Assembly: GCF_015057245.1 (NCBI RefSeq)
Contig: NZ_SVET01000006.1
Span: forward strand, 124,001 to 188,000
Length of the DNA stretch: 64,000 nucleotides
Source: Pseudobutyrivibrio ruminis
GTDB taxonomy: Bacteria; Bacillota; Clostridia; Lachnospirales; Lachnospiraceae
Direction of reading: 5' to 3'
Shown: piece by piece, positions 14,697 through 24,340 of the stretch
Numbering within the stretch: the first letter of the stretch is position 1
Layout of the letters: each line of letters opens with the position of its first letter
The notes under the pieces: model-generated
Database searches by the model: none
What the model was told of the DNA's origin: nothing
What the model saw: only the letters and a program-made list of their open reading frames with translations
Made by a program: the position numbers and the translations under genes

Positions 14697-16016
14697 ATGG
14701 TTTCAAAAAAGCAGAAATTCAGAACAGTATTGTTAATAATAATTCTTGCGATAGCAATTATCGCTGGAGTATTTGGAGTAAGCTATGCCAAGGGCAGTGT
14801 GGTATTTCCTTGGGAATTAACTGCAAAGCAGGAAGAGGAGCCGCAGGTTGCTGAGGAGCCGGAAGCTGAAGAGGTTAAGGAGGCTACTGCTAAAGAGGAA
14901 GAGCTTGAAAAAGAGGTAGAAAAGGTAGAAGAGCCAGAAGAACCTGTTGAAGAAGAGCCAGAAGAAACAGAGACTTCAGCTGCTACTACAGGTGTTTCAC
15001 TTGATTATTATGGAGCCCTTCATGTAGAGGATGGTAAGCTTGTAGATGAATCAGGCGATGTAGCAGTGCTTACAGGTGTTAGCTCACATGGCCTTAGCTG
15101 GTATCCTGAATATGTCACACCAGAGACTATCGAATCTCTTAGAAATAACTGGGGAATCAATGTTATCCGCCTTGCTATGTACACAAGCGATTACAATGGC
15201 TATTGCGTGGCAGGAGAGGATGTTCAAAATACATTAAAGGACAACATCGATGCTGCAGTTGAAGCTGCAACAGAAAACGATATGTATGTCATCATCGATT
15301 GGCATATCTTAAATGATAGCAATCCAAATGAATACAAAGCACAGGCTATTCAGTTCTTTGGAGAGATGGTTCGTAAATACGAAGACAACGAAAACGTTAT
15401 CTACGAGATTTGCAATGAGCCAAACGGTGACACTACATGGGAAGATATCTGTGCTTATGCGGATGAAGTAATTCCTGTAATCAGAAATGTGGATAGTGAT
15501 GCAGTGATTTTAGTCGGTACTCCAAACTGGTCTAGTGACCTTGATTCAGTTGTGGAAGCTCCACTGGATTATGACAACATCATGTACACATATCATTTCT
15601 ATGCAGGCACACACAAATCCAGTGCTAGAAACACACTTACAGACGCTTTAGATGCAGGCCTTCCAGTATTCATTTCAGAGTACGGTTTTGTTTCAGCTGA
15701 TGGCGATGGTTCTGTTGATACAAAGGAAGCTGCTAAATGGCAGGATATTATTGATGAGTATCAGCTTTCAACTTGCATTTGGAATCTTTCAAATAAGGCA
15801 GAGGGTTCTGCTTTGATTAGTTCAGACTGCGACAAAACAGCTGACTGGGAAGAAGAGGAGCTTTCTGAGCAGGGCCAGTACTTCGTCAATATGCTTCAAT
15901 CAATAGATACAAGCAAGCAGGATGATGAAGAAATCTCTGATGAAACATCAGAAGACATAAATGAAAAAGAGCAAAAGCTCAATAAAGAAAAAAGTAATAT
16001 GGAGAAAAAGAGATAA
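14697..16016 (+). CDS. Membrane-anchored GH5 endoglucanase-like hydrolase
   Basis: A 439-residue glycoside hydrolase family 5 protein. Residues 8-32 form an N-terminal membrane anchor and about 43-98 a Glu/Pro-rich spacer. The TIM-barrel catalytic domain covers about 100-400 and a charged tail follows. Family signatures are VIRLAMYTSD, IIDWHILND, YEICNEPNG (the Glu is the acid/base) and FISEYGF (the Glu is the nucleophile). It should cleave beta-1,4-glucan or a related glucan outside the cell while staying attached. Its stop overlaps the next start by one base (TAATG), with GGAG inside its own last codons. It is thus translationally coupled to a peptidase gene, which is odd for a cellulase. 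Confidence 0.87.
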   Translation: MVSKKQKFRTVLLIIILAIAIIAGVFGVSYAKGSVVFPWELTAKQEEEPQVAEEPEAEEVKEATAKEEELEKEVEKVEEPEEPVEEEPEETETSAATTGVSLDYYGALHVEDGKLVDESGDVAVLTGVSSHGLSWYPEYVTPETIESLRNNWGINVIRLAMYTSDYNGYCVAGEDVQNTLKDNIDAAVEAATENDMYVIIDWHILNDSNPNEYKAQAIQFFGEMVRKYEDNENVIYEICNEPNGDTTWEDICAYADEVIPVIRNVDSDAVILVGTPNWSSDLDSVVEAPLDYDNIMYTYHFYAGTHKSSARNTLTDALDAGLPVFISEYGFVSADGDGSVDTKEAAKWQDIIDEYQLSTCIWNLSNKAEGSALISSDCDKTADWEEEELSEQGQYFVNMLQSIDTSKQDDEEISDETSEDINEKEQKLNKEKSNMEKKR

Positions 16017-17809
16017 TGACAACAAATGAGAAAATCGCAAAACTTAGAGAATTAATGAATGAGAGAGGAATCGATCTTTACCTGATTCCAACAGACGATT
16101 TCCATTCATCAGAATATGTAGGAGAGCACTTTAAGGCTCGTAGCTTTATGACAGGTTTTACAGGCTCAGCGGGAACAGCTGTTATAACAAAGACCGAGGC
16201 TCATCTTTGGACAGATGGACGTTACTTTGTACAGGCTGCAAAGCAGATAGCAGGCTCAGAGGTTATCCTTGAAAAAATGGGTGAGCCAAAGGTTCCAGAG
16301 GTAGAAGAATTTATCGAGAAGAACTTCCCTGAGGGAGGATGTCTCGGATTTGATGGCAGATGCGTATCAGCAAAGAATGCAGCAAAGTATTTTGATATTG
16401 CTCAGGACAAGGGCGGTGAGCTTGCTACAACAGAGGATTTAGTTGATATTATCTGGGAAGACAGACCAGAGCTTCCAAAGGCTACAACATGGGTACTTGA
16501 GGATGAGTTCTCAGGTGAGAGCATGCAGGCAAAGATTTACCGCATCCGCGAAAAGATGAAAAAGAAAAAGGCAGATGCACACTTAGTAACAAGCCTTTAT
16601 GATATTGCATATATCCTTAATCTCAGAGGAAATGATATTGCAAACGTACCAGTTTTCCTTTCATTCCTTCTTATTACAGATGATAGCGTAATCTTATTTA
16701 CAGACACAACAAATTGGCCAGAGGAGGCTATGAGCTACCTCAATGACAACAGCGTTAAGCTTTATCCATACGACATGGTTTATCACTACATGCAGAGCGC
16801 TGATATGGCGGACAGACGTATCCTTCTTGATCAAGAAATCGTTAACTACAACATCGTTAAGGCATTAAAGGGCTCAGCAAAGATTATTGATGGCAAGAAC
16901 CCTTCAGAGCTTATGCGTGCAGTAAAGAATGAGACAGAAATCAAGAACACAAGATTAGCTCATATCAAGGATGGTGTAGCTTGCACAAAGGCTATCAAAT
17001 ACATCAAAGAAAACATTACAAAGGAGCCAATGACAGAAATCACAGCTTCAGATTACTTTGAAGCTAGACGTCGTGAGCAGGAACACTTTGTAGATTTATC
17101 ATTTAATACAATTTCAGCATATGGTCCAAACGCTGCAATGATGCACTACAGCGCAAAGCCAGGCTCAGAAGCAACACTTAAGCCAGAAGGATTCCTTCTT
17201 GTTGATTCAGGAGCCCACTACCTTGAAGGTACTACAGATATCACTAGAACAATCGCTCTTGGTGAGCTTACACAGCAGATGAAGGAGTACTACACAGTAG
17301 TTCTTCGTTGTCACTTAAGACTTATGGCTGCAAACTTCCCTAAGGGAGTTACAGGAGCAAACCTTGATGTACTTTCACGTGGCCCAGTTTGGGATATGGG
17401 ACTTGATTATCGTTGCGGTACAGGTCATGGTGTTGGCCATATCCTCAATGTACATGAGGGACCAAACAACTTCCGCTGGAGAGTTCCACAGGGCAAGAAC
17501 GCTGCAGAGCTTCAGCCAGGAATGATTACAACAGACGAGCCAGGTCTTTACATCGAAGACGGCTTCGGTATCAGAATTGAAAATGAGCTTCTTTGCGTAG
17601 CTGGAGAGACAACAGAGTACGGTGATTTCCGTCACTTTGAGTCACTTACAGTATGCCCAATCGACCTTGATCCAGTTATCCCAGAGATGATGACAGAGGC
17701 AGAAAAGAAGACTCTTAACGAATATCACGCATTTGTTCGTGAAACACTTAAGCCATACCTAACCGACGAGGAATATGCATGGCTTGCTAAGGAGACAAGA
17801 GACATTTAA
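16016..17809 (+). CDS. pepP: Xaa-Pro aminopeptidase (M24B)
   Basis: A 597-residue M24B metallopeptidase that removes N-terminal residues preceding proline, in the cytosol. Two creatinase-like N-terminal domains precede the pita-bread catalytic domain. Metal ligands are visible as the Asp residues in LVDSGAHYLEGTTDITRT, His in GTGHGVGHILNVHEGP, Glu in TTDEPGLYIEDG and Glu in GIRIENE. The length matches the long, three-domain aminopeptidase P form. It overlaps its neighbours on both sides by one base (TAATG), tying its translation to GH5 upstream and polA downstream. Confidence 0.93.
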   Translation: MTTNEKIAKLRELMNERGIDLYLIPTDDFHSSEYVGEHFKARSFMTGFTGSAGTAVITKTEAHLWTDGRYFVQAAKQIAGSEVILEKMGEPKVPEVEEFIEKNFPEGGCLGFDGRCVSAKNAAKYFDIAQDKGGELATTEDLVDIIWEDRPELPKATTWVLEDEFSGESMQAKIYRIREKMKKKKADAHLVTSLYDIAYILNLRGNDIANVPVFLSFLLITDDSVILFTDTTNWPEEAMSYLNDNSVKLYPYDMVYHYMQSADMADRRILLDQEIVNYNIVKALKGSAKIIDGKNPSELMRAVKNETEIKNTRLAHIKDGVACTKAIKYIKENITKEPMTEITASDYFEARRREQEHFVDLSFNTISAYGPNAAMMHYSAKPGSEATLKPEGFLLVDSGAHYLEGTTDITRTIALGELTQQMKEYYTVVLRCHLRLMAANFPKGVTGANLDVLSRGPVWDMGLDYRCGTGHGVGHILNVHEGPNNFRWRVPQGKNAAELQPGMITTDEPGLYIEDGFGIRIENELLCVAGETTEYGDFRHFESLTVCPIDLDPVIPEMMTEAEKKTLNEYHAFVRETLKPYLTDEEYAWLAKETRDI

Positions 17810-20514
17810 TGGGAAAATTATTACTGATTGACGGCCATAGTATAGCTAACCGCGCATTCTATGGTGTTCCAGATCTTACAAATAGTCAGGGAGAGCATAC
17901 AGGAGCCATTTTTGGCTTCCTGAATATGATGCTCAAGTTTATCGACGACGAAAAGCCTGACAACTTTGCTGTTGCATTTGATGTTTCAGCTCCAACGTTC
18001 CGCCACAAAATGTATGATGCATACAAAGGCACTAGAAAGCCAATGCTTCCAGAACTTAAAGAGCAGATTCCACGTATTCAGGAAATGCTCAAAGCTATGG
18101 GCGTGCCTGTAATCACATTAGAGGGCTGGGAAGCAGACGATATTCTTGGAACTCTTTCTAGAATTGGTGAGGAAAAGGGATTTGACGTAACTATCGTTTC
18201 CGGAGATAGAGATCTTCTTCAGCTTGCTACAGACAAAGTAAAGATTTCAATTCCAAAGACAAAAAAAGGTGGCACTGAAATCGAGCAGTATTACGCCGCT
18301 GATGTTAAGGAAGTTTATGGTGTTACACCAAAGCAGTTTATAGATGTTAAGGCACTTCAGGGTGATGCTAGCGATAATATTCCAGGTGTTGAGGGCGTTG
18401 GTCCAAAGACAGCCGAAAAGTGGATTGCTCAGTATGGCTCAATCGAAGAGTGCCATGCCCATGTGGATGAAATGAAAAAGGGCAAGGTCCTTGATAACTT
18501 CATTGCTCAGTGGGATATTGCAGTATTATCAAAGGAGCTTGCTACAATCAACGTGCATGCTCCAATCGAGCTTGAGGAAGGCTCTACAAAGCTTGAAAAC
18601 TTATTCACAGAGGAAGCATACCTTCTCTGCAAGCGATATGAGCTTAAAAAGCTTCTTCCTAGATTTGAAAATACTGACACATCAAAGGTGCAGGATACTA
18701 CATCGGAAACATTTAAGCACATTTCTGATTTATCAGATGTGGAAAACTTCTTTGCAGGTTTAAGCAAAAGTGGAAAAGACTTTATCGGTGCAAGCATTAT
18801 GGCAGGTGCAGATAAATCTATAAAGGGCGTTGCTCTTTCTGTAGGAGACGAGACTGTTTATGTTGATTGCGCAGGCTTTATTACTCCTGATTATTTAGGT
18901 CACAAGCTTGTAGAAATCAGCAAGGCGGGCGTGAAGCTTTGCTTCTGGGACTTAAAGAATGCAATGCACATCATTTATCAGCTATTTTCATCAGAGGAAA
19001 AAACGCAGGTAGATACAAATGGTGGTAAGGCCGAAATTTTCCCTACTGCCTGCGATGTTGCAGTGGCGGCATATCTTCTAAACCCTACAAAGAATGCATA
19101 CACAGCAGATGACGTGGCAAGCGAGATGCTTGGCGTAATCATCCCTGCAGTGGCAGATTTATTTGGCAAGAAAAAGCTTGAGGCAGCCTTAGAAGATGAT
19201 TCAGAGCTTGAGCATATAACTACATATGCTTGCTACAACGCTTATGTAGCTTACGCTTCATTCGAAAAGGTTATTTCTGAAATTAAAGACCAGGGAATGC
19301 TTCATATCTACGAGGATATTGAGCTTCCTTTAGTTTATACATTATTTGATATGGAAATAGCAGGTATTGCAATGGACGCTGAGGCCCTATCAGCCTACGG
19401 AAGCAAGCTTGCAGTGCGTATCACAGAGCTTGAAAAGAGCATTTATGAGCAGGCTGGTGAGGAGTTTAATATCAATTCTCCTAAGCAGCTTGGTGTGATT
19501 TTGTTTGAAAAGCTTGGAATCCAGGGCGGTAAGAAGACCAAAACAGGTTATTCTACAGCAGCTGATATTCTTGAAGAGCTTGCTCCAGAAAATCCAATTA
19601 TCAACGATATTTTAGAGTACAGACAGCTTGCGAAGCTTAAGAGTACATATGCAGATGGCCTTGCAAATTGCTTAGATTCAGACGGCAGAATTCGTTCTAC
19701 ATTTATGCAGACAGTTACAGCTACAGGACGAATCAGCTCTACTGAGCCAAACCTTCAAAACATCCCAGTTAGAATGGAACTTGGCCGTGAAATCCGAAAG
19801 GTATTTTATCCAAAGGATGGCTGCGTATTCATCGATGCCGATTATTCTCAGATAGAGCTTCGAGTATTGGCACATATGTCTGGGGACGAAAATCTTATCG
19901 GTGCATTCAAGGCTGGACAGGATATTCACCGTTCTACAGCCTCACTTGTATTCAACACACCATTCGATGAGGTTACAGATATTCAGCGTCGCAGCGCTAA
20001 GGCTGTAAACTTTGGAATTGTTTATGGAATCAGCGCGTTCGGTCTTGCAAAGGACATCGGAGTTGGCAGAAAAGAAGCTCAGGAATATATCGATAATTAT
20101 TTTGTTGCATATCCAAAGATGCATGAATTCTTAGAGGGATTAAAGGCAGAGGGCAATGAAAAGGGCTTTGTTACCACTATGTACGGAAGACGTCGCCCAA
20201 TCCCAGAGCTTAAATCCTCAAACTTTATGACAAGGCAGTTTGGTGAGAGAGTAGCTATGAACTCTCCAATTCAGGGTACAGCTGCAGATATTATCAAGAT
20301 TGCCATGGTAAATGTTCATGACAGATTATTAAAAGAAAAGCTCAAATCAAAGCTATTGCTTCAAGTTCATGATGAGCTCCTTATTGAGACATTTAAGGAC
20401 GAGCAGGCACAGGTTGAAAAGCTTGTTGCAGAAGAGATGGAGCATGCTGCTTCACTGGCAGTTGATTTGGAAATCGATATGAAAACCGGAATGAATTGGG
20501 CAGAGGCACACTAA
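17809..20514 (+). CDS. polA: DNA polymerase I
   Basis: A 901-residue family A polymerase. The 5'-3' flap nuclease domain covers about residues 1-290 (LIDGHSIANRAFYG, GWEADDILG, GDASDNIPGVEGVG). Next comes a proofreading-like domain at about 300-490 and the polymerase domain at about 500-901. Polymerase motif A is DADYSQIELRVLAHMSGD, motif B RRSAKAVNFGIVYG, and motif C LLQVHDELLIE. The exonuclease motif I Asp-x-Glu pair is absent (DFIGASIMAG instead), as is the motif II Asp, so 3'-5' proofreading should be lost. It starts in the TAATG overlap with pepP and ends in a TAATG overlap with coaE. Confidence 0.95.
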   Translation: MGKLLLIDGHSIANRAFYGVPDLTNSQGEHTGAIFGFLNMMLKFIDDEKPDNFAVAFDVSAPTFRHKMYDAYKGTRKPMLPELKEQIPRIQEMLKAMGVPVITLEGWEADDILGTLSRIGEEKGFDVTIVSGDRDLLQLATDKVKISIPKTKKGGTEIEQYYAADVKEVYGVTPKQFIDVKALQGDASDNIPGVEGVGPKTAEKWIAQYGSIEECHAHVDEMKKGKVLDNFIAQWDIAVLSKELATINVHAPIELEEGSTKLENLFTEEAYLLCKRYELKKLLPRFENTDTSKVQDTTSETFKHISDLSDVENFFAGLSKSGKDFIGASIMAGADKSIKGVALSVGDETVYVDCAGFITPDYLGHKLVEISKAGVKLCFWDLKNAMHIIYQLFSSEEKTQVDTNGGKAEIFPTACDVAVAAYLLNPTKNAYTADDVASEMLGVIIPAVADLFGKKKLEAALEDDSELEHITTYACYNAYVAYASFEKVISEIKDQGMLHIYEDIELPLVYTLFDMEIAGIAMDAEALSAYGSKLAVRITELEKSIYEQAGEEFNINSPKQLGVILFEKLGIQGGKKTKTGYSTAADILEELAPENPIINDILEYRQLAKLKSTYADGLANCLDSDGRIRSTFMQTVTATGRISSTEPNLQNIPVRMELGREIRKVFYPKDGCVFIDADYSQIELRVLAHMSGDENLIGAFKAGQDIHRSTASLVFNTPFDEVTDIQRRSAKAVNFGIVYGISAFGLAKDIGVGRKEAQEYIDNYFVAYPKMHEFLEGLKAEGNEKGFVTTMYGRRRPIPELKSSNFMTRQFGERVAMNSPIQGTAADIIKIAMVNVHDRLLKEKLKSKLLLQVHDELLIETFKDEQAQVEKLVAEEMEHAASLAVDLEIDMKTGMNWAEAH

Positions 20515-21107
20515 TGAAATTTATTGGAATCACAGGGGGCATCGGTGCTGGTAAGAGCACGGTGCTCTCTTTACTAGAGGAAAACTTTAATTGTAAGGTC
20601 TTACTGGCAGATTTAGTTGCTGCCGATTTAATGAGGCCTGGTAAGGAATGCTTTGATAAGGTGGTGGCGTTGCCATGGCCAGAAAGCATCTTAGACCCTC
20701 AGGGGGAAATTGACAGACCTAAGATGGCAAAGTTTATGTTTGCTGACAACAGTCTTCGCGAGGCAGTAAATGGAATAGTACATCCAGCAGTACAAACAGA
20801 AGTACTAAATCAAGTGGAAGCTGAGAAAGAAAAGCACAATATAGAGTATTTTTTCTTTGAAGCTGCATTGCTCATAGAATGCGGTTATGGTAAACTTGTG
20901 GATGAGATGTGGTATATCTATGCAAGCCAGGAAGTAAGGGAAAAACGCCTTATGGAGACTCGCGGATATTCCAAAGAACGAATCGCAAAAACAATCAGTA
21001 CACAACGCAGTGAGGAGAGCTTCAGAGCTCACTGCAACAGAATCATAGACAACAGTGGCACAAAGGAGCAGACGCTTGCTCAGCTGCGCCAGATTATTCA
21101 CGAATAA
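20514..21107 (+). CDS. coaE: Dephospho-CoA kinase
   Basis: A 197-residue P-loop kinase performing the last step of coenzyme A synthesis. Walker A is GGIGAGKST (about residues 7-15). ADLVAADLMRPG and HPAVQTEV match the family, with FFEAALLIECGYGKLVDEMW in the middle. I chose the ATG at 20514, which overlaps the polA stop (TAATG), over an earlier in-frame ATG at 20496 inside polA. MKFIGITGG is the canonical N-terminus. Confidence 0.93.
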   Translation: MKFIGITGGIGAGKSTVLSLLEENFNCKVLLADLVAADLMRPGKECFDKVVALPWPESILDPQGEIDRPKMAKFMFADNSLREAVNGIVHPAVQTEVLNQVEAEKEKHNIEYFFFEAALLIECGYGKLVDEMWYIYASQEVREKRLMETRGYSKERIAKTISTQRSEESFRAHCNRIIDNSGTKEQTLAQLRQIIHE

Positions 21108-21128
21108 TTCCCGAGGAGAGTAACTTAT

Positions 21129-23207
21129 ATGGAGAAGAAAGATATTGTATTTGGACTTGATATTGGTACCAGAAATGTCATTGGTACAGTAGGATATCTT
21201 GATGGCGATGAATTCCATGTTATCGCTCAAAATCTTAAAGAACACGATACCAGAGCCATGCTTGATGGTCAGATTCACGACATCGGTCGAGTAGGTGCTA
21301 CTTGCGATGAGGTGAAAAAGGACCTTGAAGCACAGACAGGTCTTGCATTATCAGAAGTATGTATCGCTGCCGCTGGTCGTGTGCTTCGTACAATCACTAC
21401 TCACGTAGAGATGGAATTTCCAGAGGAAACAGTTGTTACCGGAGAGGACTTACATACACTTGATATGATGGGTATCGAGCAGGCTGGTAAGGAAATCAAA
21501 GGCGACGAGGACAATAAATACAAGTTCTTCTGTGTAGGTTATTCTACTGTTAAATATTACTTAAACGGAGATGTTTTCACATCCCTTGAGGACCACAAGG
21601 CCGATACAATCGGAGAGGACATCATCGTAACATTCCTTCCAGAGGATGTAGTTGATGGTCTTTATTCAGCAGTTGGCAAGGCTGATCTTTCAGTTGCCAA
21701 CCTTACATTGGAGCCTATTGCAGCTATCAATGTTGCAATCCCACAGAGCTTCAGAATGCTTAATATTGCCCTTATCGATGTTGGTGCAGGTACATCCGAT
21801 ATCTGTGTCACCAGAGACGGCAGCATCATCGCATATGGCATGATTCCTATGGCTGGTGATGAGCTTACAGAGGTATTGGTTCATGAATACCTTGTAGATT
21901 TTGCTACAGCAGAAAAAATCAAGCGTGCTTCTACGGAAGGCGGAGAAATCACATACGAGGATATTATGGGTCTTAGCCATACCATCAAATCTGAGGATGT
22001 TTGGAAGCTTACAGAACCGGTTATGAAGAAAATTGCTTCTGAGGTTGCAGAAAAGATTAAGGAGCTTAATGGAGGTAAATCAGTATCAGCAGCATTTGTT
22101 GTTGGTGGTGGTGGAAAAATCCACGGCTTTACAGAAGCTCTTGCTGCAGATTTGAAAATCGTCCCAGAGCGTGTTGCTCTTCGTGGCGAGGAAGTAATGA
22201 AAAACATTGTATTCGAGCAGGAGGATATTGCAAAGGATTCTCTTCTTGTTACACCAATCGGTATCTGCTTGAATTACTACGAGACAAAGAACAACTTCAT
22301 TATGATTCACTTCAATGGTGAGATGATGAAGCTTTACGATAATGGACAGCTTTCAATTGTAGATGCAGCTATGCAGGCAGGCTTCTCTGCTGACCAGCTG
22401 TTCCCAAGACGTGGCCGTGAAATCAATTTTACAGTCAATGGTGTATCACGTATGATTCGTGGAACAGAAGGGGAATCTGCAGTTGTTACAATGAATGGTA
22501 AAACAGTTGGAATTAACACTCCACTTGAGTTCAATGCAGATGTTACAGTAGTGCCTTCTACAGTTGGCGAAGGTGGACGCGGTACAATTGCTGATTTGGC
22601 AGAGTTCACTACAGAATACCTTTATTTCAATGTTTGTGGTCACAGAGTTAAGTGCCCAAAGTTTGTTGAGGTTAATGGTTCTATGGAACCACCTACATAT
22701 TCAGTTAAGGATGGAGATGTTATTGAGACTCGCCCATTCTACACAGTTGGCCAGTTGGCAGAGTTTATGGATGTTACAATTGATGACAGATATGAAATCC
22801 TTGTAAACAATCGTCCATCTACCAAGGATTCTCTCGTGTATGAGAACTTTGCAATCGAGTGGACCACTACAAATCAAATTGCATACAGAGCAGATTATCT
22901 TGTTGATGATTCAGAAGGCTTGCCAGAGGATTATGAAGCTCCAGCAGCACCTGAGGCACCAGCAGAGGATGCTCGCACAAGAATGAAAATCGAAACCGTT
23001 GAAATCCCTATCAAGGTCAATGGCAAGGACATGGTCTTGGCAGGTAAAAGGGATTACATCTTTGTAGATGTATACAATCTCATCAATTTCGACCCAAGCA
23101 CAGGCGGCGGTAGACAGCTCATCACAAAGGTTAATGGACAGCCATGCGGCTACGCCAAGGATCTTAACGCTGGCGATGAAGTCGAAATTAGATGGAGCGA
23201 AAGTTAG
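21129..23207 (+). CDS. FtsA-like actin-fold ATPase with long C-terminal extension
   Basis: A 692-residue protein of the FtsA/PilM superfamily. The N-terminal half shows actin-fold ATPase motifs: GLDIGTRNVIGTVG (phosphate 1), ALIDVGAGTSDICV (phosphate 2) and AFVVGGGGKIHGF (adenosine). About residues 400-692 add small beta-rich domains with repeated FTVNGVSR, EIPIKVNGKD and VNGQPCGYAKDL patterns, which FtsA proteins of about 420 residues lack. An amphipathic C-terminal membrane helix is not obvious. A cell-division or envelope-assembly role is likely by family, but it should not be equated with FtsA itself. AGGAGAG precedes the start. Confidence 0.8.
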   Translation: MEKKDIVFGLDIGTRNVIGTVGYLDGDEFHVIAQNLKEHDTRAMLDGQIHDIGRVGATCDEVKKDLEAQTGLALSEVCIAAAGRVLRTITTHVEMEFPEETVVTGEDLHTLDMMGIEQAGKEIKGDEDNKYKFFCVGYSTVKYYLNGDVFTSLEDHKADTIGEDIIVTFLPEDVVDGLYSAVGKADLSVANLTLEPIAAINVAIPQSFRMLNIALIDVGAGTSDICVTRDGSIIAYGMIPMAGDELTEVLVHEYLVDFATAEKIKRASTEGGEITYEDIMGLSHTIKSEDVWKLTEPVMKKIASEVAEKIKELNGGKSVSAAFVVGGGGKIHGFTEALAADLKIVPERVALRGEEVMKNIVFEQEDIAKDSLLVTPIGICLNYYETKNNFIMIHFNGEMMKLYDNGQLSIVDAAMQAGFSADQLFPRRGREINFTVNGVSRMIRGTEGESAVVTMNGKTVGINTPLEFNADVTVVPSTVGEGGRGTIADLAEFTTEYLYFNVCGHRVKCPKFVEVNGSMEPPTYSVKDGDVIETRPFYTVGQLAEFMDVTIDDRYEILVNNRPSTKDSLVYENFAIEWTTTNQIAYRADYLVDDSEGLPEDYEAPAAPEAPAEDARTRMKIETVEIPIKVNGKDMVLAGKRDYIFVDVYNLINFDPSTGGGRQLITKVNGQPCGYAKDLNAGDEVEIRWSES

Positions 23208-23225
23208 TAAGGAAGTATTTTAGTA

Positions 23226-24026
23226 ATGGATTTTTTTAGTATTGCAAGTGGTAGCAGCGGTAATTGCATTTGCGTGGGTGACAGCAGCACCCACGTAATG
23301 ATTGACGCTGGTATTTCTGGAAAACGCATAGAAGCTGGTATGAATCAGTACGATTACACCACAGCCGATATGGCTGGTCTTCTTGTGACCCACGAACATT
23401 CAGACCATGTTTCTGGTCTCGGTGTTGTTTCTCGTAAATATCACATTCCGATTTATGCTACAGCTGGTACCATCAGAGCAATACGTTCTATGAAGAGCCT
23501 TGGGGCTATCGATGACACTCTTTTTCATGTTATCAAGCCCGATGAGGACTTCGTCTTAGGTAGTCTTAAAATTCACCCATTCCACATCAGCCATGACGCG
23601 GCTGATCCAGTTGCATATCGTATAGAAAATGATAAATCTAAGGTTGCAGTCTGCACTGACTTAGGGTATTATGACAACAATATTGTGGAGAATTTAACAG
23701 GCCTTGATGCTATGCTATTAGAGGCCAATCACGATATCCACATGCTAGAAGTTGGGTCATATCCATATCATTTAAAACAAAGAATTCTTGGAAATTATGG
23801 TCATCTGTCAAATGAAACTAGCGGTAAGCTTTTAAGCAAGGTTTTAAATGACAACGTTAAACACGTATTTTTAGGGCATTTAAGCCATGAAAATAATTAT
23901 CCAGATTTAGCTTACGAGACTGTCCGACTCGAAGTTACCATGGATGAAACCACTCCATACAAGGGAAATGATTTCAATATCACAGTTGCAAGTCGCAGCG
24001 AGGTTTCCCAATTGGTGGTTATATAA
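23226..24026 (+). CDS. MBL-fold hydrolase, WalJ/YycJ type
   Basis: A 266-residue metallo-beta-lactamase-fold protein. The start MDFFSIASGSSGNCICVG is typical of WalJ/YycJ proteins. The metal site is THEHSDHVSGL, with further ligands in HISHDA, CTDLG, EANHD and LGHLSHENN. Relatives are exonuclease-like enzymes linked to cell-wall or replication control. It follows the FtsA-like gene by 18 bp, so co-transcription is likely. Confidence 0.88.
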   Translation: MDFFSIASGSSGNCICVGDSSTHVMIDAGISGKRIEAGMNQYDYTTADMAGLLVTHEHSDHVSGLGVVSRKYHIPIYATAGTIRAIRSMKSLGAIDDTLFHVIKPDEDFVLGSLKIHPFHISHDAADPVAYRIENDKSKVAVCTDLGYYDNNIVENLTGLDAMLLEANHDIHMLEVGSYPYHLKQRILGNYGHLSNETSGKLLSKVLNDNVKHVFLGHLSHENNYPDLAYETVRLEVTMDETTPYKGNDFNITVASRSEVSQLVVI

Positions 24027-24056
24027 CTAGTAGATAATGGACTATAGGAGGAAAAG

Positions 24057-24332
24057 ATGGAGAATAAGGTTATTATTACTGTAGTTGGCAAAGATACAGT
24101 AGGTATTATTGCGCGTATTTGTACTTATCTGGCAGAGAGCGGTGTTAATGTGTTGGATATTACTCAAACTATAGTTCAAGGCTTCTTCAATATGATGATG
24201 ATTGTAGATATCAATTCAAGCTCACGTGCTTTTGACGATATTCAGTGTGATTTGGAAAAGCTTGGAGATGAAATTGGAGTTCAGATTAAAGCTCAGAAGG
24301 AAGACATCTTCAACGCAATGCACAGATTATAG
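24057..24332 (+). CDS. ACT domain protein (UPF0237)
   Basis: A 91-residue stand-alone ACT domain beginning MENKVIITVVGKDTVGIIARI, with VNVLDITQTIVQGFFNMMMIVD. Such proteins bind small ligands, often amino acids. It sits eight bases before the UPF0210 gene. These two genes are adjacent in many Firmicutes, which suggests that the ACT protein regulates or assists its partner. Ligand unknown. Confidence 0.9.
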   Translation: MENKVIITVVGKDTVGIIARICTYLAESGVNVLDITQTIVQGFFNMMMIVDINSSSRAFDDIQCDLEKLGDEIGVQIKAQKEDIFNAMHRL

Positions 24333-24340
24333 GAGGGAAT

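Noticed and set aside
20805..21278. Long antisense open frame (157 codons) opposite coaE and the FtsA-like gene
   Set aside because: Both overlapped genes are clearly real, the antisense product has no recognisable motif, and no ribosome binding site or promoter supports it.
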